Below are positions 47,424 through 59,927 of a DNA stretch of 64,000 bases, piece after piece. The stretch covers positions 434,001-498,000 of the forward strand of contig JAHLKC010000004.1 in NCBI GenBank assembly GCA_025449115.1. Reading direction: 5' to 3'. Made by a program: the position numbers and the translations under genes. This stretch comes from Chytridium lagenaria. Lineage: Eukaryota; Chytridiomycota; Chytridiomycetes; Chytridiales; Chytridiaceae. The notes under the pieces were generated by a model. That model saw only the letters and a list, made by a program, of their open reading frames with translations. It was not told where the DNA came from and ran no database searches. Positions within the stretch are counted from its first letter, which is position 1. Each line of letters opens with the position of its first letter.

Positions 47424-49480
47424 TTACGCTTCATATTCATCCTTTTCATCCATCACTATCACCCTTTCTCCGCCGCTTTCTCTACTATTCGCTCTTCTAG
47501 CCTTTACGGCCATCCACACCTCGCTCTCTTTCGCACCCTTTACTTTTCTCCTATGCCGTGCCGATTTCTCGTGAATCGCCCATTCGCGATCTCCGTGTAG
47601 GACTTTTGGGAGGTTTGTGCGTGAGTCGATGCAGACGGGGCATTCATGCTTTGTCCAAGTCGTTGTTGCTGCGGGGGTGGAATTTGGGGTGGAGTCTGGT
47701 CGCGAGAGGAGACGGTGGGTGAGTGGGGTTGTTGGTGCGTGTGAGGATGGGTTGATAAAGTCTAGGAAAAATAGTATAAGCATGGTGGGAGATGAGGAGG
47801 GAAGTCTTTATGGTTTATTCAGATTATGCGGTATTCTGTTGCGGCGGAATAATAAAGGAAACGAGAAAGGAATCGTAGATTACCTTGTACAATGTTTTCT
47901 GCTTGCTTGCTCACGTTCTCGTTCCACATTTCAAGGTCTACTCCCAAAGCATACACCATTAGCCGAATAAAACAAGCGTCAATGACAACACGACATTAAT
48001 GAAAAAAAAAAAAACCATAAAAAAACATATAATCGACTTCCAACAAAGCAACCAGAAAAAAACAAACATACCCGTTGCATCCAGCGCACAAATCCCAACC
48101 CCATCCTGCAAACACCTCACCCCCAATTTATTTTTAATCCACGTCACCTGTCGTCTAGCATACCGTCTCGTCGCTCCCTTCATCATCTCCACGCACCTAT
48201 CCCTCACTTCCGTATCCTCAAATCCCTCATCGAGTTTATTAAAGTAATCGTCAAACTCTTGAACCCGATGGCTTGGAGGATACCACGGGTATAGTCGCGG
48301 GTGGTGGGAAGTGGTCACGAGCTTGAAGAAGTTCTGTGAAAAGACCTTGCTGATGGGATTTTAGAAGGGGTGGAAGAGGTGAGATTTACGTTGATCATGT
48401 CGTCGACGCGGGAGTCGAGACGGGCGTCAAGGGTGGAGTTTTCGGCCCATAACCAGAAAATGAGGGAGCGGTATCTATAGGTGTTTGATGTTTGGGTTTA
48501 GATCAACAAGAAAAGTATTAGTTGATCTGCACCGCGATTTCGTAAAGTAGGAGAGGAGGGGGTGGGTGAGAAATACCGTGGAGTGATTTTTCCTTCGTCA
48601 GCTTGTTTTTGCATTATCGCTATGTCGTTCTCCCGTGTGATAGAACACCTAATTAATTTAACGATGAACAAAACGGTGAGATAAACCACGGGCCATAGAA
48701 CTTTAAAAGGTATAAAGCCAAACCTGCAAGCTTCTCCTGATTCTCCTCCAATCCTTGAATGCCACCGTTCACCCATTACTGCATAAAAGCGTAAGTTTAT
48801 AATACCTCCCCCACTTTCACGCAACGTACACAAGAGAAAGAAAAAAAAAAAAGAAAACTCACCAGGATCCACCTCCCGCAACACTTTCCCCAACTCCTCC
48901 ACCACTTCCTCCCAACCCTCCTCATCTCCTCCAACAGGTGCCCTCTCTGATCTCCCCAAAATCCCTCCAACACGCTCAACAACTTCATCTGGAATCGACG
49001 GATGCGGTTTATCCCCAACCTCCTCCTCTTCCGGTCGAATCAACGACGAAGTCCAAAGAACAGACTGAATGTAATAATGCGTCCCACCAACGAGGATAGG
49101 AATGTGACCGCGTGAATGAATCTCGGTGATCTACTTTCCAATATGAGTGTTGGGATGACAGGTGTCCGAGTAGCAAACCTTTTGTATGCAATCCAACTCA
49201 AATTGAGACACTGAGTACTCGTCTGTCGTTTCCACAAAACTTAGGAGATGATGGGTGGCTTTTGTCGCTTCCTCGGGGGTGACCTTGTTGGTAGCGATAT
49301 CGAGACCTCTGTAAACCTTGGATAGGGTTATTGGTGTGAAGGGGACGAAAGGTTTTTCGTTGGTACCTGCATGGAATCAGCATTGATGATCTCACCGTTA
49401 AATCGGGTCGCTAGTTCAATAGAAAGCTTTGTCTTGCCGACCCCTGTTGTGCCTACTATTGCGATCACGGGTTGTGTCAT
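47424..49480 (-). CDS. MOD5: tRNA dimethylallyltransferase (Mod5-type) with C-terminal zinc finger
   Basis: Transfers dimethylallyl from DMAPP to N6 of A37 in tRNAs reading UNN codons. From ATG 49480 ([19 protein letters not shown]) come the P-loop [38 protein letters not shown] [18 protein letters not shown], a [11 protein letters not shown] block (one A added near 48757), and in the last exon the eukaryotic C2H2 finger [17 protein letters not shown]. Exons are short with introns of about 50-130 nt. Breaks also occur near 48645. In-frame residues before 49480 are Arg/Leu-rich ([14 protein letters not shown]) but have no ATG, so a mitochondrial presequence would need a non-AUG or spliced start. 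Confidence 0.83.
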
Positions 49481-50189
49481 GATGGAGCGAAGAAGGCTGA
49501 GACGGGAGAGGCGGACGAGCGGTCTGATTATCGGTCGGATGCGCAGTAAAGTGGGAATGGTGGTGATTCTTGGACAAGTCAACCAAAAAAAAAGAAAGTC
49601 ATCAAAACAATGCAAAAGCGAGATCCTCAACCATGCTGCAGAGCATCTGTGTGTGTGTGTTTGAATTTAAGCCGCGATGCACTGTTTATTTTTAAAGAAT
49701 TACAGATAGAGTAGCGCTGTCTTGGCTTCAAAGATGTCTAACTTTCTTTGCAGACTTGCTAACGACTGTAATAACCTTGAAAATGATCTTGTTATTGTTA
49801 TTAGACTTAAAAAAGTGTGGTATTTCTCATCATTGAGATAAAGAGGCGTTTCGTTTTTATTCCAACTCCAAAAAAAGAGGGAAAACATTATTAGACAGCG
49901 ATCAAAACCCCCAATTATCGCGGACACTTGCTCGTGTAGCAAAGTCAAACTGCAATTAAAGATTGGGGACCGCGCACAATTTCATGCAAGCAAAAGATAG
50001 ACGAACAAAATAATTCCAACTTTCATTCGTAAAAAAAAAACACAAATATTCGGACAAAAAATACAAGGGATCAATTCAGGAGAGAAGACTTAGGACAATT
50101 GGAGAAGGTGCGGAGGAAATGCAGGAGGGTGGGATGGTAGTAAGGGAGGTTTGGTGATGATGTTGATGAAAGAGATGACAATGGCGTGT
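49481..50189. other. Intergenic region
   Basis: 709 bp between two minus-strand genes (Mod5 start at 49480, ammonium transporter stop at 50190). Includes a (GT)6-like repeat near 49650 and A-runs near 50030. Short ORFs here have no support. Confidence 0.5.
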
Positions 50190-51839
50190 TTACACAACAA
50201 TAGTGTTCTCGCCAGTCTTGTCACCCTTCATCTCAGGGAACTGCTCGGAAATGGTGGATACGAGCTCATAAGCCACCTCACCCATCTCGCCAAGGTCACC
50301 ACCAAGAATCTCATCATCCTCAGAGGGTCGGAGCCTGAGGAGGGGATAAAGTTCATGACAGTGAGGACAAGGTAGGTGAAGACGAAAGAGTAACCAGCAA
50401 TGGCGAATGAGCCAGCAAACTGGTAACCGATTTGCTTCCAGTTGCCGTCAATGGCACCACCCTGAATGATACCACCGTCAAGGTCAGCGACCACTTTGCG
50501 GCAAAGAAACCAGTCATGATGTTTCCGTAGAAACCGCCAACACCGTGGACACCCCACGCATCAAGAGAGTCGTCAAAGCCAAAGAGACCCTTGACACGGC
50601 AAGCAAGGTTGCAGACGATACCAGCAGTGAATCCAATGACTAATCAAATTCCAAAAAAAGAAATTTCAGGGTCAGTTTTACGTCATAAACTAGTGTCACA
50701 AATGGGAGTGGGACAAACGATAGTTAAATAGAAAGAAAATTATTACTCACCAATACCAGCCCAGGGAGCGACAAAACCAGATGCAGGGGTCACAGCAACG
50801 AGGGCAGAGACAACACCAGAGCAGAAGCCGAGACCAGACACCTTGCCAGAGAAGAAGTAGTCGAACATGGGCCACGAGATACCACCGGCAGCGGCGGCAA
50901 CGTGGGTAACGAGGGCAGCCATACCAGCACGTGAAGTACCGGCGAGAGCAGAACCACCGTTGAAGCCGTACCATCCGTACCAGAGAAGAGCGGTGCCGAG
51001 GAAGACGTTGACAAGGTTATGGGGCTTGAATTCTTCCTGGCCAACCCTCCTACGCTTGCCAAGGACGAGACAGAATGCAAGACCAGCGAATCCGGAGGCA
51101 ACGTGGACGGGACCTCCTCCAGCAAAGTCGATGGAACCGAACAAGCAGGGAGCGTCACCAGTGGAAGCACCAACACAGTCGAGGTTACGGAGCCAGCCGC
51201 GCCACGCCCAGGTCCAGTAAGCAGCAAAGTCGTAAACAAAAGTAGTCCAGAGGAGGATGAAGATCATGGCGGGGACGACGCGGATACGCTCAGCGACAGA
51301 GCCGAAGATCAAGGCAGCGGTAACCATAGCAAATTGCATCTGGTAAAGAGCAAAGTTGATGGAGGAAACGGCGGGGGCAGTCTTGATCAAGGCGGTGGAA
51401 CCAATGTTGCTCAAACCAGCATACTTGAGGTTACCGATGAAGTTAGAGCCACCAGTGTTTGTAGTGCCCAATTCAGCATCGGTGGCGTCGGTGGAGTATT
51501 CAAAGAAACTGATGGAGAAACCATATGCAACCCACTGTTTTCACATTAGAATGATGACGTGGAACTCTCAAAAGACAAAAGAAACTCGTATAATGACAAA
51601 TACCTGAAGAGACACGACACAACCAGCGAGCATGCACAGCATGATCATGGTCAAGGCGTTCTTTGCACGGGTCATACCAGAGTAGAAGAAGCCGACACCG
51701 GGGGTCATGATGAAGACGAAGCCGGCCATAGAGACAATGAAACCGTTCGAATTTTGGTCAAGACCAAGTAGTAGGGAAGGTTGCCATCAAGTGTAGTGCC
51801 GTTGGCCACGATGGCCGCATATGCGGGATTGACGGGCAT
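50190..51839 (-). CDS. Ammonium transporter (Mep/Amt family)
   Basis: Plasma-membrane ammonium uptake. Start ATG 51839 (MPVNPAYAAIVANGTTLDG). Introns 51535-51603 and 50640-50750. Family landmarks: GFVFIMTPGVGFFYSGM after frame correction near 51750, WTWAWRGWLRNLDCVGA, GGGPVHVASGFAGLAF with the first pore His, WYGWYGFNGGSALAGT, and DDSLDAWGVHGVGGFYGNI with the second pore His. The C-terminal tail is GEVAYELVSTISEQFPEMKG, ending ENTIVV. The region 50228-50640 needs one-base corrections near 50485 and 50320-50340. Eleven membrane helices are expected for the family. A TATA element stands upstream. Confidence 0.88.
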
Positions 51840-51929
51840 CTTACTCTATGAGGGGGTGGTGAAGAAGGTAGAGGATGGATGTGGGAGAAGATGCTGAAGA
51901 GAAGAAGGGAAGCCGATGAAAGGGGGGCC

Positions 51930-51937
51930 TTTATATA
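51930..51937 (-). promoter_or_regulatory. TATA box of the ammonium transporter gene
   Basis: TATATAAA on the minus strand, about 91-98 bp upstream of the ATG at 51839. Spacing is ordinary for a fungal TATA promoter. Confidence 0.55.
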
Positions 51938-51956
51938 CGTCGCCTTTCTAAATGTC

Positions 51957-51987
51957 CAGAGAGAGAGAGAGAGAGAGGGAGAGAGAA
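51957..51987. repeat. GA microsatellite
   Basis: About 15 GA units with one interruption, directly upstream of the TATA box of the ammonium transporter gene. May act as a GAGA-like promoter element. Confidence 0.85.
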
Positions 51988-53578
51988 GAAAGGAGATGGA
52001 TAAGGGAACAAAGTTTGTTGATAGTGGGTTTCGTTCTTTTTGTTTGTATGACCTTGATCTTCTCCTCATCTTCTCCTCCATTTCTACTTTCACACCAAAG
52101 TTAACCCCTCGACTTTCTACTACTTTTGAATAAACTTTAATTTTTATAGAGGCTTTAGTGGGCTTCACAGTATCTACCTAAAATAAACACGTGCAAATTT
52201 TCATTAACAGTTTCCACCTTTAAGTTTCAAGAGAGAATTCCTTCCAACACTACAAACTCCATTTTCCCCCTTTCTTCTCAACCAATAAAAGGCCAGATAT
52301 TCGTGTAGCGCTGTTATCTGGCCAATAAATGATAAGAACTTAAAAATAGATTAGCTAATATAAATATATATTTATTTTAATATACTATTTTTTAATTCAT
52401 TCTTTTGTACTTATTTAACTGACCCCCTTTTATGACCTAATTAAATCCTAAAACACGTTCGGTTTATAACACGAGTAAAGAAAATATCCAATACCTATAT
52501 AAGAATAATAGTAACAATAGTATTTAATAATAGTTATAAATCTTTTCTTGGAATTGCATTCGCAATTTAACGATTCCAGAGTAAATAAAACCGTTTCTGA
52601 GGAGAAGGATATTGTCGGTCTGGTACACCGTGCATCCGTGGCGCCTTCCATTCCTCGGTTTCGGAATCGTTTTATAGGAGGCACGACATTTTGGAAAAAT
52701 GCTAGTTCATTAAAGGAAACAAACAAAGTGCAATTCTACTTATCTTGTACTATACTTTTTCTAATCTGGAACCAATTGCGTATTAAATATTATATAAATC
52801 TTTAGAGTTGAAGAATGTACGAATGAGAATTGGAGTCTTGCCAAAAACCGTTCTTGACGTCATGAGAATCTTTTGTTATTTATTCATAATTTATACATAG
52901 TTATTATATACGTAGGTACGTAGGTAGGAAATCCGATGCATAATAAATAAATACAGAATGAATAATATTTACATATTAAAAAGTAAATAAACAAATGCGT
53001 AATAATAGAGAAGAATCGACATGACGATGAACACGCAAACAACATCCAACAACTATTATTAATAAATACATATTTACTAATAATTATAATAATAAGCACT
53101 TGCATCCTTTTTTAATCAACCCATATTAAATATTACTAATGATGGTAGGTACTCTATATTATTCTATTTATAATTATTATTAATAGTAAAATGATTAATT
53201 AAATATACAGAGATAAGAAGGTGTTACACAGATTACCCAGACCCACTCAACTGTAAACCCCACATCATCATCATCATCATCAACACCATCAAAATCTCAT
53301 CTCAAAAAATGCCCATATATGAAATGACCTATATTCGGAGTTGAAAATAAATAAAACGATAAACAAAAAAACATCTTCCACAAAAAGAAACAAAAACAAA
53401 AAAACAAATTAAAATAAAAAAATAAAAGAATCAAAAAGAAAAATAAATAAATTAAAAAAAATAAAAAAGTAAAAAAGAATGGTTAGATGAATAACGCTAA
53501 CCCGATCTGACTATCGAAAAGCGATAAAATTAAAAGATGAAAGATGTTGTAAACCCTCTTTATCAAACCTAAACTCAT

Positions 53579-54571
53579 CTAACAACAAAATGCAACGTGC
53601 CATTGACGAAGCTTTGCAGACATCGCTTGGTTGTCGACGATAACAGTCGTTGGCAGCATCCTCCTTGCAGTCATCGCGTATGTCCAAGCAACGCATCAAA
53701 GCCAAAGGCAAAACGTAACTACCAGACACAGTATCCGCCATCGACTTGTTGCTGCACCGCTTCCACTCCTTGTTGCACAGCCTCTTTCCATACAGATCTT
53801 CTTATCTCTATCAGCTCTTCAACCGTCAACCGTTTCATCCCGTCTTCATTAAATGTTATCGCCAGAGAAAGAATGCAGAGTGGCCGCCCGTATCCAACGC
53901 GATATGCCGAAATGACTTCGCCAAGATGAAAATGGATATTCCAAAAGGTGTAGAGATGGAGGTATATCGAGAGTCAAAATAAAATGAGGTTGGAGAATTT
54001 CGTCCGAAAGCTGGTTAGCGGTGGTAATCGTTGAAGGGCCTGGTTATCGAGGGTTTAATGGAGGAATACAGATCATAAAAGTCAAAAAGTCGAAAACGTC
54101 TTATTTAAAGCAACCTGAAGCTTATAGTAAAGTCAATATGTAAAAAAACCAATATGTAAGAAACCCAAGTTAGTTAAAACATATTTTTGTTCAATGCAAA
54201 TTAGTAAAGAAACAAAAGCATTCTCAAAATGAACATACCTACCAAGCAGTGTCATGATAGTTTCAGTGCATTTACGCGCCCAATGGAACTTTTCAATGAG
54301 CCCATTCTCTTAATACACCAACTAATTCATCCTCTAAAATCTCAATCGTTTCCCGGTTCCCCAAACACAGTTACAATCTCACGTGGAAAATCAAGATCCG
54401 ATCAATAAAAACAAATAGGACCCCACCAATGCTCCGCAAACAACGTGTCTGTCCCCAGCTTCGCGTCAAAGCAGTATCTCCCTCATCCGTTCCCTTCATA
54501 CTCATTCAATGGCATTTAAACTCCGAGCAGACCTCCTCGCGTGAGGTTTCCTGATAAATGTCGTCACCCAT
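53579..54571 (-). CDS. Uncharacterised gene, frame broken
   Basis: Not recognised. From ATG 54571 (MGDDIYQETSREEVCSEFK) coding-like stretches follow in shifting frames: DAKLGTDTLFAEHWWGP, DLDFPREIVTVFGEPGN, ETIEILEDELVGVLREWAH, IEKFHWARKCTETIMTLLG. Then comes an intron of about 200 nt ending near 54041, TTANQLSDEILQPHFILTL, SSWRSHFGISRWIRAATL, KRLTVEELIEIRRSVWKEA, a possible 64-nt intron, and VIVDNQAMSAKLRQWHVAF, with a stop at 53579. Some joins are cured by one base in a homopolymer (for example TTT near 53850), others are not obvious. It could be a decaying gene. Confidence 0.4.
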
Positions 54572-54998
54572 CAGCCCTTGACGGAAAAAAGAAAAGGTTA
54601 TCAGTGAAGTCAAATGAGAAAACCAGAAAAATAAATAAAAATAAAAACAATGCCCAAAAAACAAAAAGAAAGAAAGGGCAAAAACCTGGTGTGAAGGTAG
54701 GTCAACACGAATACCAAATAAAATAATAGGGATCGGGAATGCATCGAATATTACACAAACTCAAACCCAAAAAAAAAAAAAACCACAAGAATTTTGCTGA
54801 AGTCCAAAAAGACCGGCCCTTCTTGAAGCCCTTGCCCCTTATTATGGTTGAGTATGATAATGATAACGTCACAAATTACACCAAAAGATATATATGGAGG
54901 GAAGGAGGTAAGACATCGGGGTTGCCATAGTACCGTGGAAGTGGACAGGGTGGTTGAACGCCGCTAATACTTTCGTGCTAAGGAGGTATAATACTTAG

Positions 54999-55679
54999 TT
55001 AAAACTCCATTTTGTTTGCGTTAGAATAATCCTTGGTCTTTTTGGCGTCGAGGTTGAGGGGTGCTGTCGTTCCAGGGCTGAAAGTCTAATCATGCTACTC
55101 ATGAATGAAAATTGTTGGTTGAAACGAAGGGTTGTATGCCGATGGTGCGATGGATGAATGGAGTTCGGTAGATCCATGCGAATGAAGGTCATCCGCCATT
55201 CAACTCGTTGCAGTCACAGAAAGGCTGCCATATCTTTGCATCAAAAGCTTTGTAGTCATTATCTTAACCCCACTTCACCTAAAGTCCCTTCTGTTTCGAA
55301 CTGATCACCTGTCTTTCCCACTCCCAATGAAAAGTTCTCAAGATCCCAAAGGTACTTTGCAGAATGCAGATGGAGGCCATGAGATTACAATACGAAAGGA
55401 GAAAATGTCTGCTCTTGATTCCATTCCGGTGGGATCATGAGAGTTGGAGTGCAATCTTCGAATAACGAACCTTATTTCCAAATGATCTACATCTCCAAAA
55501 GCATCTCCATTTCCATATCTATCTCAGTTCGCTTCCAGCATATCACATCCCACGTTTTGGTCGACATCCTTTTAACACATTCCGGGACACCCCATTCAAA
55601 ACACCCCAAACACCTAAATCCTGTCCACTCTATACACTACTGCAATTCGCGTTAAAATGAACAAGGCCACCTCATGCAT
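54999..55679 (-). CDS. Uncharacterised gene, frame broken
   Basis: Not recognised. Candidate ATG 55679 (MHEVALFILTRIAVVYRVD). Continues in shifting frames: CLGCFEWGVPECVKRMSTK, TWDVICWKRTEI, HLEIRFVIRRLHSNSHDP, RADIFSFRIVIS, SAKYLWDLENFSLGVGKTG, DNDYKAFDAKIWQPFCDC, DDLHSHGSTELHSSIAPS. It stops at 55095, or after a further shift at 54999 (LDAKKTKDYSNANKMEF). Several joins need one base in GG, AA or TT runs (near 55186 and 55266). The consistent protein-like composition across joins argues for a real gene with sequence errors, or a young pseudogene. No motif seen. Confidence 0.35.
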
Positions 55680-56531
55680 GTGTATAAACTTATAGGTTGT
55701 TTTTTTTTGGTTTTTTTTAATTCCTGGTGATGGAGATCGTAAATTTTGTTAAAACATTGCTTCCGATGTCATTCCGGAACCAAATTGCGTGATTCTATGG
55801 AAACACGTGCGATTTCTGTTCGTCAGGAATAACAGTGAATCACACACGCGCGGTAACGCGTAACGCTGGAGAAGTCGCTTACTTTGTAGTTCAATGATAA
55901 AAAGGACGTCTTATCAACTCTTATGGTCACCAGTTAGCCTTTTTTTTCTCTCCTTCTTCTAAAACTAATCGCATACTGAAACTATTTGACTGTGAGCTAT
56001 GCGTTTCAACTCACGTTCCAACTGTCCTTAGGTCTTACATCCACGTCGTGAAAAACGATTCATAGCATTCATGTTGCCACGCATGATTTATGACGTCTCT
56101 ATAAGAGTCATAAACTCAACCGCGAAGGGATCACCTTCAGTCCATGCTTGACTGACTTATCAAAAAATTGCACTCCTGCATATTGCAGGAACGTTTTATG
56201 GCATTCACGTATTTTATACAAGATGAAGGAAGCCAGCTAATGTTTCGATCAGATTAGTCTAAAAACTAAACGTTTCATGACGTTAGAAAACGTGAGAATT
56301 GAAAGCTTGGCTAAAATGTTACATGTTGGTGGCAATGACCCACCATATAACAATAATACTCCTTAAGTCATTTAGTTAGAAATAGGGAAAATTAGTATTT
56401 TTAATAGTGGGTCAACACCTTTTTAACGGTAGAGCAGTGACGATTCTCAGATTTTAGAAGTGCACCGAACTACACACCATCAATTAAAATAATACCCTGA
56501 GGATTAAACTTAAAAGCAAAGACGTAGGATT
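55680..56531. other. Intergenic region
   Basis: 852 bp with GCGCGGTAACGCGTAACGC near 55849 and several CACGTG-like half sites. No ORF or RNA gene recognised. Confidence 0.45.
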
Positions 56532-56789
56532 ATGACGGACATTATCGATTATGGTAAAGAACCGGAGGATAGGGTTGATTCTTCACAGGTACAGAGACAT
56601 GACTTCGTTTACGCCATTGAGCACTTCATAGAATTTAGAAAAGAGCATATTCGATCAATTGGTTTTTCATCAGCTGAGCTGATATTGCGAAAAGCACTGG
56701 AGAGACGACACATAATCCAAAAATCAATAAACGTCTTTCTCCACGCGACATCATCACTTGCCCTGAAAAAGATTTCGCGAAAGTTATAG
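56532..56789 (+). CDS. Small hypothetical protein, 85 residues
   Basis: Single-exon ORF MTDIIDYGKEPEDRVDSSQ.. to KKISRKL. Balanced composition and an amphipathic helix (EHFIEFRKEHIRSI) make it more protein-like than its neighbours, but I recognise no family, and an ORF of this size can occur by chance. It faces the MFS transporter tail to tail. Confidence 0.3.
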   Translation: MTDIIDYGKEPEDRVDSSQVQRHDFVYAIEHFIEFRKEHIRSIGFSSAELILRKALERRHIIQKSINVFLHATSSLALKKISRKL

Positions 56790-56967
56790 ACTGAAGACGA
56801 CACGTAACCACATCTCCTTCAAGAAAAATGCCTACTTATCAAAATGACAATGTAACTGTAACTCCTTTCCCGCAACATCCAAAACACAAATCAAAGGTAT
56901 ATTCAATCATCCAAAAAAAAGCATGAAACAGTATGAATAAGAAACAGACAACAGTAACAGGGAGTAT

Positions 56968-59927
56968 TCACAACGCCTGCCTTCCTCTTGTTTCAATCGG
57001 AAGCATCACCATCGCCACAGAGCTCAAAAAGATGAGTGCGGATGAGACGTATAACGGTAATGTTGGGGATATCGTGAGTAACGTGCCGGTCATGAGCGGG
57101 GCCATAGTGCCGAAAATACGACTTAGGGAGGAGGCGACACCGGTGGCGGTTCCTCGGACCTGTGGGGATGAGAGGCAGGCATGTTAGAAAAATGAATGGA
57201 TTATGAGTGTCGTTCCTCGAAATATAAAGAACGCTGCAAAGAGTCAATCCCACAATTCCCATGTTATACCCATACTTCTCATTAACTTCTTTCCCCATAC
57301 ATCGATATAATTCTAGTCTATCCCAGCCGGAACCCTCCAATGATAGTACGAAAAATTAAAAACACAAACCCTCACCTGTGAATCAAACACCTCAGGCGTA
57401 TAACAATACAACACCCCATACATTACATTCTGCAACACCGCCGCAAGGCAACTCGACAAAAGCTGGTTTAAGCTTGACGTCGAGAGCGTGAACAAGAACA
57501 ACGAAACCGCTGTTCCAAAGGCTGAGATTGCCATGGTACCTCGTCGACCGAGACGGGTTTCAATAAGAATCATGCCTAATAAAGTTAACGCGGGTGAAAC
57601 TCGTTGGGGGTGTGTTACCAATGACAGAGCCAGGGATACCCATGATGGAGATTATAAAGATATCGCGGAAGGTTTCGTCAGGGGTTTGCGGGGTTGTGCG
57701 GTCGGAAGCGTTGCCGAGGAATTTTGCGAGGAAGCTATTTTGAATTTTTTTTTTAATTTTACGTCGTAAAATAACTCGCAGACGCGGAATAGGTTGAGAA
57801 AGTTTAGACATACCCGTTGAACATGGTGTACCCGCAAGAGATTAAACTCCAAATTATCCAAACTAAGATCGTCGTTCTTACATAAAAAAAAACAGTGAAC
57901 AATTAGAAGGCTACAAGAATGCACAAAGACTACAATACAAGAAAGGTAAGGTAATAACTCACCTCCTTAATTCGTCACCAAACAGCTGGTTGAGCGTCTG
58001 TTTCCACTCTGCTTCACCTCCTCGTGTTCCCTCCCCACCAACCCTCCTATACTCAACCCCACCCGAAACACTTCTCCACCAATCCGCCCAATCCCCAGGG
58101 GTAGGCGGACACCTCTCCAACAGCCCCGTTGAGGGCCCGGCCTCCCCAAACCTCTGCATAGGCCCCCGTCGTCCCTCCAATTCCTCAACACCTACCAGCA
58201 ATCGTCTCCCGCAACTCATCTCCTCATTCTTCCCATTCTCTTCCGCAAGCCTCCTCAACACCTCCACAGCCTCCCTATAACGCCCCCTTGCAACAAGAAA
58301 CTTGGGACTCTCAAGCATTCGGAAACACACAACACGGAGAATCAGCATGATAAAAGTCAAGATGGAGAGGAAGAGCAGGAGACGACGCCAGCCGCGGTTG
58401 TTAATGAGGGGGTCGGGGCATGGGGATGGCATGGGGGGGCAGGAGGCAGTGGGGATGAGCCACCAGGCTGCTGTGGAGGCGACAAGTTGACCGGCTGGCC
58501 AGAAGAGGGAGAGAAGAGTCAAGAGGTTCTGGTGAGATGGTGGACTGTTTTATTTTAGCGCGTGGTTGTCACATTAGTGGAACGAGAAAAGACAGGAACT
58601 GGCGAAAGAGAAAAGGAAAGACAACTCACACAAACTCAAGAAAGAGCGCGCCTACGGATAAACGAAAAAGCAGGAATCAGTTTCAAAGCCAATAAAAACA
58701 TAAAGAAGGCATGATTCATAAAGACGACGGCAAGATATACAGTGAATGAGCAACCGAGACAAAATGAAATCAACTAAGACTCTTCATCTAAATCAATTGA
58801 CCATCCCGTTATGTAGAAAGTAAAGATTTGATTACTAACCGTCAACCGGAAGATTTCCACCAACCCCGATACCCATGCCCACAAGCATCACGCAATACCA
58901 TCCAAAAGTGGAGGCTCCAGATGCTAATCCTCCAAACGCGACAGTAATGAGAAGAGTCATGGTGAAGGCCGGTTTACGTCCAATAGTGTCGCTGACCGGT
59001 CCCCAAAAAGCGGCTCCAAGCATCATACCAATAAAAGCAGAACTTTAAATAAGAGTATATTTTAGTTATCAGAAAAAGACCAGTAACCTCGATAATAGAG
59101 GATAAAAAGAAGAAGCAGTGAGGGAAATAGTTTTTACCTTGTTCCCAGACCCATCCATGCATCCGGTACATCGAAATCTCTCTGCAAACCGGGAATGGCA
59201 ACTGAAATTCCCTGAAGCCACATATTATCTGCAAGCCAACCAAATCCGCAGAGTATAAAGAGCTTCCACTAAGCGTTATACGAACAAAAGTTAGATTACT
59301 GTGTATGGGCACCATGATTAAGTGATGAACACGACGATGTGCAGCTGACGACGCTGACTTTAAAATCAACAGCGCCTCCAGTAAACCTAGCCACCGGAGC
59401 TGCGTAAAGGAAACGGAAAACAAAAATGGATGGTGGCTGTAATTACATACCTGATAAGCCCCCATTCCGATTCTCTCAATACAGTCACTGACTGCCAGTA
59501 CAGCCTCTTTGCCTGTTCTTCCGTCCTCGCCTGCACCATCATCTTCTCCGCCATCACTCAAAGAGACGTCCACATCGTCGTCAACCTCCACTCCCTCTCT
59601 TGGCGATCCGCCCGCAACAGGGATAGCTAAAAACCCATCAGCTTGCACGCTCGATCCCTGTGCCCAGTCAGCGTCAAGAGACGGCGCGACCGTTGAAGTG
59701 TCGTCATCGTCGTCAGATACAGCATCGTCGAGAGCTTTGTGATGAGCTGGTGATGAAGAGCGTGGGGTCGCTGCTGGAAGGTGGCGCGATGTAGGCGAGT
59801 TTGGGGACGGGGAGGGACGGTGAAGAGATGGGTCGTTGAGGGCAGGCGAATGTTTGGAATATGTTCCAGACGTTGCAAAGGGAGCCGGTTTGCGCTTCTT
59901 CGATAAAGAGTCTACAGCGGGCGGCAT
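56968..59927 (-). CDS. MFS transporter, SV2/SVOP-like
   Basis: A 661-residue protein in nine exons (59451-59927, 59138-59268, 58840-59042, 58630-58651, 58545 joined to 57963-58544, 57814-57876, 57619-57734, 57376-57575, 56968-57159); in practice exon 5 is 57963-58544. Lengths sum exactly to frame with no break. The N-terminal 150 residues are Ser/Pro-rich with acidic runs (VSDDDDD). Then FGWLADNMWLQGISV, LGAAFWGPVSDTIGRKPAF (the MFS loop 2-3 motif D-x-x-G-R-K), GIGVGGNLPVDGALFLEF, RMLESPKFLVARGRYREA, ETRLGRRGTMAIS, and PEVFDSQ-VRGTATGVASSLSR. GNLPVDGALFLEF is typical of the SV2/SVOP branch. Substrate unknown. Loop 6-7 is expanded by about 80 residues. Confidence 0.85.

Larger units (their letters stand above)
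51840..53578. other. AT-rich intergenic region
   Basis: 1.7 kb upstream of the ammonium transporter. Beyond the TATA/GA elements it is AT-rich, with TAATAA-type repeats (52330-53200), a (CAT)n run near 53265 and A-rich simple sequence at 53380-53480. No gene recognised; open frames are low complexity. Confidence 0.55.

Noticed and set aside
47617..47970. 117-residue plus-strand ORF opposite Mod5
   Set aside because: It is antisense to the last Mod5 exon, which carries the diagnostic C2H2 finger.
53579..54571. In-frame TGA codons recurring inside coding-like stretches, suggesting TGA recoding
   Set aside because: Clean genes in the same window (PQ-loop protein, ammonium transporter neighbours, trehalose phosphorylase) use TGA or TAA as true stops at family C-termini, and TAA/TAG interruptions also occur. 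Frame errors explain the pattern better.
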